From Oscillospiraceae bacterium (GTDB lineage Bacteria > Bacillota > Clostridia > Oscillospirales > Acutalibacteraceae), in NCBI GenBank assembly GCA_031262125.1, contig JAISII010000169.1, positions 1 to 39,074 of the forward strand: DNA of 39,074 nucleotides, given 5' to 3'. Within the stretch, counting starts at the first letter, position 1. Every line of letters starts with the position of its first letter. Shown piece by piece: positions 34,239-39,074 of the stretch. A program made the position numbers and the translations under genes. Below the pieces are notes generated by a model that was given only the letters and a program-made list of their open reading frames with translations, searched no databases and had not been told where the DNA came from.

Positions 34239-35282
34239 TTACAGTGTTTCTATTTCGTGCATTAGTTCTTGCAGCAAATCGGCTTCGCTGACTTTACGTA
34301 AAATTTTGCCTTTTTTAAAAATAAGCCCTTCGCCGTTGCCGCCTGCAATGCCAATATCGGCTTCTTGTGCTTCGCCCGGTCCGTTAACGGCACAACCCAT
34401 AACTGCTACCTTAGTTGGTTTTTTTATGTTTTTTAAGGCTTGTTCAACTTGGTTTGCCAAAGTTATAACATCAATTTTTGTTCGCCCGCACGTTGGGCAT
34501 GCAATAAGCTGCACCCCTGATTTTTCAATATCCAAAGCCCGCAGCAAATCGTGCCCGGCTGCAACCTCCAACACAGGGTCGGCGGTTAGTGAAACACGAA
34601 TCGTGTCGCCAATGCCGTCCAAAAGCAACGCACCAATGCCCGCTGAGGATTTTATTAAACCCGTACGTTCGGTGCCCGCCTCGGTTACGCCCAAATGCAG
34701 CGGGTAATCGCACTTTTCTGCGGCAAGTTTATATGCGTGCACCATTGTTTGCACCGACGAGCTTTTCATAGACAGCACAATATCGCTAAACTCAAATTTT
34801 TCGAGCAAAGACGCATGATACAAGGCACTTTCGCACAGTGCCGCTGCGGTTGGGCTGCCATGCTTTTTTAAAATTTCTTTTTCCAGCGAGCCGGAGTTAA
34901 CCCCGATGCGAATTGGTATTTTTGCGTTGCGGCAGGCGTTAACCACCGCCAAAATCTTCTCTTGCGAGCCGATGTTGCCCGGGTTTATTCTAATTTTATC
35001 AACTCCGGCGGCAACACATTCCAGTGCAATTTTATAGTCAAAATGAATATCCGCCACAACGGGGATATTCAAGCTGTTTTTAAGTGCATAAATAAGCGGC
35101 ACACAATCAACATTCGGCACAGCTGCACGAATAACCTCGCACCCTTTTTCTTGCAGCAGCAACGCTTGTGCAACACTTTTTTCAATATTGTCCGCCGGGG
35201 TGTTAAGCATAGACTGCACGGTTATTTTTGCACCGCCGCCCATTAAAACATTGCCGACTTTTACTTGTTTTTTGCTGCCCAT
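34239..35282 (-). CDS. ispG: 4-hydroxy-3-methylbut-2-en-1-yl diphosphate synthase IspG
   Basis: Penultimate-stage MEP-pathway enzyme: reduces methylerythritol cyclodiphosphate to HMBPP with a [4Fe-4S] cluster. 347 aa bacterial short form: TIM-barrel part with VKVGNVLMGGGAKITVQSML, VVADIHFDYKIAL, KIRINPGNIG, IPIRIGVNSGSLE, and a C-terminal cluster domain with CPTCGRT (C262, C265) and MGCAVNGPGEA (C297 and the conserved Glu). The start is ATG at 35282, 8 bases after AAGGCGG; an in-frame GTG at 35312 would add ten residues across that site. Together with dxr two genes upstream it supplies the isoprenoid used by UppS, whose gene begins the same cluster. Confidence 0.97.
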   Translation of the reverse strand: MGSKKQVKVGNVLMGGGAKITVQSMLNTPADNIEKSVAQALLLQEKGCEVIRAAVPNVDCVPLIYALKNSLNIPVVADIHFDYKIALECVAAGVDKIRINPGNIGSQEKILAVVNACRNAKIPIRIGVNSGSLEKEILKKHGSPTAAALCESALYHASLLEKFEFSDIVLSMKSSSVQTMVHAYKLAAEKCDYPLHLGVTEAGTERTGLIKSSAGIGALLLDGIGDTIRVSLTADPVLEVAAGHDLLRALDIEKSGVQLIACPTCGRTKIDVITLANQVEQALKNIKKPTKVAVMGCAVNGPGEAQEADIGIAGGNGEGLIFKKGKILRKVSEADLLQELMHEIETL

Positions 35283-35323
35283 TTTTTGCACCGCCTTATT
35301 TTTAAAAATCACTTAAAAGTTAA

Positions 35324-36658
35324 CTAAATAAAAATATTTGCCACAAGCTGCCAAACATCTTTTAGCGTAACAACCAAAATAAACAGCATTAATATTGCAA
35401 GCCCTGCACCGTTAACCGCCGCTTCTATCTTGCGGGGGATTGGCTTGCGGGCAATAGCCTCGATGGCAAGGAACACAAAACGTCCGCCGTCCAACGCAGG
35501 GAAGGGCAACAGGTTAAACACGCCTAAGTTTACGGTTATAAGCATCATCATAAAGAACAAGCGGTTAAAACCCTCGGCAAAGCCGCCAACTTCCAAACCC
35601 TCCGACGTTACCTGCTGTATTGCCGAAGTCATACCAACCGGGCCTGCAACGTCGGTCAACCCAAATTGCCCCGTAACAAGCCCGATTAGGCTTGCCCAAA
35701 CCATTTTAACAACCGAAATTGTATCGTTAAAGGTGTTGCTTAAAACCGTGCCGAAGTTTTTTTCTTGTGCCGTAGTATAAAAATCAAGCTGAACCATAGG
35801 CTGTGCTTCTTCGGATTCTTTATAACCTAAAAAGTTTACATCATATAGCTCAACAATCTGCCCGTTACGCTCGACTGTTACGTTTGTTTTAAAGCTTTGG
35901 CGTGTGCTTTGCGTTGCAAGTGCAGGCAGAGTATATTCGCCGTATTTGTGGTCCATATCGTTGTAGCATTTGCTGTATATACTCTCAACCTCGGCAACAG
36001 TTTTTGCACTACGCAATGCCGGCAAATAGCTGTTTAACACTGCTACAGCATCATTAAATTTGGCTTCTAAAACCGACTGTTCGGCATCTTTATATTTATC
36101 CCTAATGTCAACGGTAATATGGTCTACCAGATTATTAATCGCATCTTTTTTGTAAAAAACAATATTTTTACCGTCAAGATTATCCGAAACCTTTATTGTT
36201 GCCAAACCGTACTGAAAATCTCGCATTGTGGTAACGCCGTAGTTGTTAATGCGAACTATTTTATCTCCCTCTTTTAACCCTGTAAAGGCAGAGTATGACT
36301 GCTCGGGAAACGAATCTACAACTGGCTGCACAAAATAGGGCTGCTGCACCTCAATAATCAGCATAAAAATAAAGCCGAGCAAAATGTTAAGCAACGCTCC
36401 GGCTACTATTATAATCATACGCTTCCACAATTTTGCATTGTTAAAGGCACGGGGGTTTTGGCTGTCTTCATCCTCACCCTCCATTGCACAAAAGCCGCCA
36501 ATTGGCAACGCTCGCAGCGAATACACAGTCTCGCCCTTAGTAAACGAAAACAGCTTTGGGCCCATCCCAAGCGAAAATTCATTTACCTTAACGCCGCTGC
36601 GTTTTGCACTAATAAAATGCCCGAACTCGTGCACAAAAATAATTGCTTCAAAAAGCAA
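35324..36658 (-). CDS. rseP: Site-2-type intramembrane zinc protease RseP (start uncertain)
   Basis: Membrane-embedded M50 metalloprotease cleaving anti-sigma factors or signal-peptide remnants inside the membrane. The zinc motif HEFGH is at residues 10-14, then GVKVNEFSLGMGPKLFSF and RALPIGGFCAMEGEDED; a PDZ domain occupies the middle, with a longer insertion (about 150-260) than is typical; the second motif NLLPFPALDGGRFVF lies near the C-terminus, followed by a last helix. 36658 is the first standard start codon (TTG), but the frame is open to 36694 with hydrophobic residues that complete the first membrane helix, and TTG lacks a spaced ribosome site. The true start is probably the ATA at 36694, 11 bases after AAAGG. 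Overlaps no neighbour; dxr ends at 36700. Confidence 0.93.
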   Translation of the reverse strand: MLFEAIIFVHEFGHFISAKRSGVKVNEFSLGMGPKLFSFTKGETVYSLRALPIGGFCAMEGEDEDSQNPRAFNNAKLWKRMIIIVAGALLNILLGFIFMLIIEVQQPYFVQPVVDSFPEQSYSAFTGLKEGDKIVRINNYGVTTMRDFQYGLATIKVSDNLDGKNIVFYKKDAINNLVDHITVDIRDKYKDAEQSVLEAKFNDAVAVLNSYLPALRSAKTVAEVESIYSKCYNDMDHKYGEYTLPALATQSTRQSFKTNVTVERNGQIVELYDVNFLGYKESEEAQPMVQLDFYTTAQEKNFGTVLSNTFNDTISVVKMVWASLIGLVTGQFGLTDVAGPVGMTSAIQQVTSEGLEVGGFAEGFNRLFFMMMLITVNLGVFNLLPFPALDGGRFVFLAIEAIARKPIPRKIEAAVNGAGLAILMLFILVVTLKDVWQLVANIFI

Positions 36659-36699
36659 AATGCCTATTATTACTAATAAAATACCTTCTAATATTTAAA

Positions 36700-37932
36700 T
36701 CATAACCTTTCTTTTACATATTGCCGTGCTGCTTCGTCGCACTCAAAAACATCCTGCAAGCTTGCAATGTTATTATTACTTTGCGTTTGCATAGCATTGT
36801 ATACTAACTCGCCGATTTTTAAAAACGAAATTTTCCCGCTTCTAAAGGCGGCGTTTGCTTCCTCGTTTGCACCGTTTGCTGCGGTTTGTGCCGCTTGCCC
36901 ATAAACTAATGCTTGTTTGCAGGCTTGCATACACAAAAAGGTTTCATAATCCGGCTCAAAAAAAGTGAGCTTGCCAATATCGGTTAAGCTAAGCTGCGGT
37001 GTGCTGCAAGGCAGCCTTTTGGGGTATGTTATTGCATATTGAATGGGGATTTTCATATCCGGCATACCCAATTGTGCAATAACAGCGTTATCAGAATATT
37101 CAACCAGCGAATGAATTATGCTTTGCGGATGCACCACAACATCAATTTCTTCTGCCTTAACACCAAACAGCCAGTAGGCTTCAATAATTTCTAAGCCTTT
37201 GTTCATCATAGTCGCCGAATCTATAGTTATTTTTGCACCCATATTCCAGTTTGGGTGCTTTAGAGCCTGCTGCGGGGTTACATCCTTAAGCTGCTGCGTG
37301 GTTTTGCCCAAAAATGGTCCGCCCGATGCTGTGAGTATGAGCTTTTTAACCTCTTTTTTGCTGTTAGCCCCCTGCAAGCATTGGAATATTGCCGAATGTT
37401 CACTATCAACAGGCAGCAATGCTACGCCGTTTGCTTTTATTGCTTCTTTTACAAGCTCGCCGCCTGCAACCAAAGCTTCTTTGTTTGCCAGGGCAATATT
37501 TTTTTTTGCATTGGCAGCTTTTAAAGTCGGCTCTAAGCCAACCATACCGACCAAGGAGTTTAGCACCATATCGGTGTCGTCATACTCGGCGGCGGCAAGC
37601 AAGCCATCTTTACCGCACAGCACCTTTGTTTGAGTATCGGCAATTGCAATTTTTAGCTGTGCAGCCGCATTATTATCATAAACAGCAGCAATGTGCGGTT
37701 TATAACGCCGCACCTGCTGCTCTAAAGTTCTAATGTTTGTGTTGGCGGTTAAAACTGTTGGTGTTATATTCAGGTCGTCGCAAATTTCTAACGCTTGTGT
37801 GCCGATTGAACCCGTCGAGCCCAAAATACTGATTTTTTTAACCGCAGTTTTTTCATAATTATCGTCTGTAATAGTATTAACAATATTTTTTGCAGAATCG
37901 ATTATTGCAAAATTTTTAAAATCTTCACTCAT
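36700..37932 (-). CDS. dxr: 1-deoxy-D-xylulose 5-phosphate reductoisomerase Dxr
   Basis: First committed MEP-pathway step: NADPH-dependent conversion of DXP to MEP. 410 aa: Rossmann start ISILGSTGSIGTQALEI, NKEALVAGGELV, the metal/substrate site PVDSEHSAIFQCL, the flexible loop ILTASGGPF, KHPNWNMGAKITIDSATMMNKGLEIIEA, VVVHPQSIIHS, and the C-terminal helical domain (NGANEEANAAFRSGKISF). About 30 extra residues precede the usual start of the family (before KKISILG); ATG at 37932 with AAAGGA 7 bases upstream supports that they are translated. The sequence at its end supplies the ribosome site for rseP. Same operon as cdsA (12 bases upstream) and ispG. Confidence 0.97.
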   Translation of the reverse strand: MSEDFKNFAIIDSAKNIVNTITDDNYEKTAVKKISILGSTGSIGTQALEICDDLNITPTVLTANTNIRTLEQQVRRYKPHIAAVYDNNAAAQLKIAIADTQTKVLCGKDGLLAAAEYDDTDMVLNSLVGMVGLEPTLKAANAKKNIALANKEALVAGGELVKEAIKANGVALLPVDSEHSAIFQCLQGANSKKEVKKLILTASGGPFLGKTTQQLKDVTPQQALKHPNWNMGAKITIDSATMMNKGLEIIEAYWLFGVKAEEIDVVVHPQSIIHSLVEYSDNAVIAQLGMPDMKIPIQYAITYPKRLPCSTPQLSLTDIGKLTFFEPDYETFLCMQACKQALVYGQAAQTAANGANEEANAAFRSGKISFLKIGELVYNAMQTQSNNNIASLQDVFECDEAARQYVKERL

Positions 37933-37944
37933 AGTAATATCCTT

Positions 37945-38799
37945 TTAAACCCCGGTAAAAAACAGTGCAAAATATACCACGGGGGCGGTAAAAATAACAC
38001 TGTCAAAACGGTCGAGCAAACCGCCGTGCCCGGGGATAATCGAGCCGTAGTCTTTGATATGGCAATTGCGTTTGATTAGCGAAAACGCCAAGTCGCCCAA
38101 AATTGACAAAAACGAGTTTGCCACGCCGATTAAAAGCAAAATTAAATAGTTCGGCACAAACCCGCCGTAAATAAAGCTGAAAACATAGCCGATTGCCAAT
38201 GCACCTAAAGTCCCGAACAAAATACCGAAGGCTGCACCCTCAACCGTTTTTTTGGGGCTTATTTTAGGGCAAAGCTTATGCTTGCCAAAAAATGTTCCGC
38301 CAAAATATGCACCCGCATCGGCAAGCCACGGCACACCTAAAATTAACACAATATAGTAAGAAACTCTTGAGGCACCCTCAACGCTGGCATAATCTTGATA
38401 TATAGCCTCGCAAATAAAGTGGAAGGCAAATGTTATTAGCGTAAAAGTGCCTATAATAAAAGTTAAGTCGTCAAACTTAAATTTCTCGTGGTCAAGCACC
38501 ATTACAAAGAACATTATTATAATAAGCAAAAATAAGCAAACCAAATATCCCGAAATTTGATAACGCCCTATAACATATGTAAAATCGGGGAAGAATGCTG
38601 CCAATGCTGCCAGCAAAATGCACGGGAGCGAAATTTTGTAGTTGCGAATAAGCCCCCTTGCCGAAAGCAGCTCGCCGTAAACCTCGGCACACGCCAAAGC
38701 AAAAATTCCGGCTAAAACAAGCGGTTGCCATTCGCCTAAAAACAGCACACCAACCACTACGGATATACCCACAATTCCCGAAATGATTCTGGTTAGCAT
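37945..38799 (-). CDS. cdsA: Phosphatidate cytidylyltransferase CdsA
   Basis: Membrane enzyme making CDP-diacylglycerol from phosphatidate and CTP, the branch point for anionic phospholipids. 284 aa with about seven to eight hydrophobic helices; the family signature is complete at the C-terminus: SILGDLAFSLIKRNCHIKDYGSIIPGHGGLLDRFDS, with the Mg-binding aspartates. PWLADAGAYFGGTFFGKHKLCPKISPKKTVEGA is the other conserved block. GGAGGT lies 4 bases from the ATG at 38799. The order uppS-cdsA-dxr-rseP is a classic Firmicutes cluster. Confidence 0.96.
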   Translation of the reverse strand: MLTRIISGIVGISVVVGVLFLGEWQPLVLAGIFALACAEVYGELLSARGLIRNYKISLPCILLAALAAFFPDFTYVIGRYQISGYLVCLFLLIIIMFFVMVLDHEKFKFDDLTFIIGTFTLITFAFHFICEAIYQDYASVEGASRVSYYIVLILGVPWLADAGAYFGGTFFGKHKLCPKISPKKTVEGAAFGILFGTLGALAIGYVFSFIYGGFVPNYLILLLIGVANSFLSILGDLAFSLIKRNCHIKDYGSIIPGHGGLLDRFDSVIFTAPVVYFALFFTGV

Positions 38800-38927
38800 A
38801 ATACCTCCGTTTTTTGCAACTTGTCATGTTTAGTTTTTTTGTGCAAGCACAAAAACTTCTCAAATACGATAGTTGCCCTTTTTTGCAAATTTATAATAAA
38901 TAAACAATATTGTAACAGTACACACAA

Positions 38928-39074
38928 TTATTTAGAATCCACGCCGCCAAAGCGACGGTTGCGGCCGACGAATTGTGCAATAGCCTCGTCAATGTCCTCG
39001 GGTTTAAAGTCGGGCCAAAGCTTGTCGGTAATTATATATTCGGAATATGCCGACTGCCACAGCAAAAAATTGCT
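38928..39074 (-). CDS. uppS: Undecaprenyl diphosphate synthase UppS, C-terminal end (partial)
   Basis: The last 48 codons of a cis-prenyltransferase, running off the right edge. SNFLLWQSAYSEYIITDKLWPDF is the diagnostic conserved region V of UppS, and the tail FVGRNRRFGGVDSK closes with the typical RRFGG. The enzyme makes the C55 lipid carrier for peptidoglycan, from the isoprenoid units supplied by the Dxr/IspG pathway encoded downstream. The stop is TAA at 38928-38930. The 128-base gap to cdsA contains an inverted repeat (TTTTTGTGC-TT-GCACAAAAA) without a T run, so read-through into cdsA is likely. Confidence 0.95.
   Translation of the reverse strand, partial: SNFLLWQSAYSEYIITDKLWPDFKPEDIDEAIAQFVGRNRRFGGVDSK

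Noticed and set aside
38832..38856. Inverted repeat between uppS and cdsA as a terminator
   Set aside because: The A/T-rich 9-bp stem has no T run after it on either strand.

Overview
This window reads as chromosomal DNA of a low-to-mid GC Gram-positive anaerobe of the Clostridia, most like a gut Ruminococcus/Oscillospiraceae. The reasons are a PolC-type replicative polymerase, the order uppS-cdsA-dxr-rseP-ispG-polC, strong AGGAGG-type ribosome binding sites with many TTG/GTG starts, sigma-A type promoters, and a dockerin-bearing alpha-amylase beside a cohesin-bearing protein, the arrangement known from the Ruminococcus bromii amylosome. Almost every gene lies on the minus strand; the only convincing plus-strand gene is a small HPr-like gene near 7.5 kb.

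Layout by coordinate. 1-462: start of an ABC exporter running off the left edge. 573-5329: murD, two tandem M42 aminopeptidases and a methionine-gamma-lyase-family enzyme, read murD first. 5471-7313: a small XRE regulator with its own terminator and a probable operator, then the tRNA methylthiotransferase mtaB. 7441-7674 (+): an HPr-like protein lacking the catalytic histidine. 7859-21709: three very large secreted proteins, namely a repeat/Ig-like surface protein (1160 aa), a starch-binding cohesin protein with cell-wall-binding-like repeats (1671 aa), and a 1623 aa GH13 amylase with CBM26-like, dockerin and further binding modules. 21831-28255: a histidine operon read hisZG(fused)-hisD-hisC-hisB-hisA-hisI-hisE, without hisH, hisF or a histidinol phosphatase. 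28327-29505: an AI-2E-type membrane permease. 29730-39074: polC, ispG, rseP, dxr, cdsA and the 3' end of uppS.

How the genes fit together. The amylase carries a complete two-loop dockerin; the adjacent secreted protein carries one cohesin-like domain, five starch-binding-like modules and seven C-terminal 66-residue repeats resembling cell-wall-binding repeats. One module type (here called B) occurs twice in the cohesin protein and once at the C-terminus of the amylase. The simplest reading is a compact two-gene, cell-attached amylosome; the third protein shares the terminal repeats, a near-identical promoter/leader and a related signal peptide with the cohesin protein, so it is probably surface-displayed under the same control. 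The HPr-like protein keeps the regulatory serine but not the phosphotransfer histidine, like Bacillus Crh, so it may be a catabolite-regulation protein rather than a sugar-transport one.

Non-coding structure: clear rho-independent terminators follow the xre gene, the HPr-like gene and each of the three secreted-protein genes. Two intergenic regions (23.4-23.5 kb and 29.5-29.7 kb) hold the same kind of composite palindromic element, a head-to-head pair of two-hairpin modules whose variable stems differ in sequence but keep pairing. No gene-free stretch exceeds 300 bases. No tRNA, rRNA, CRISPR array or insertion sequence was seen.
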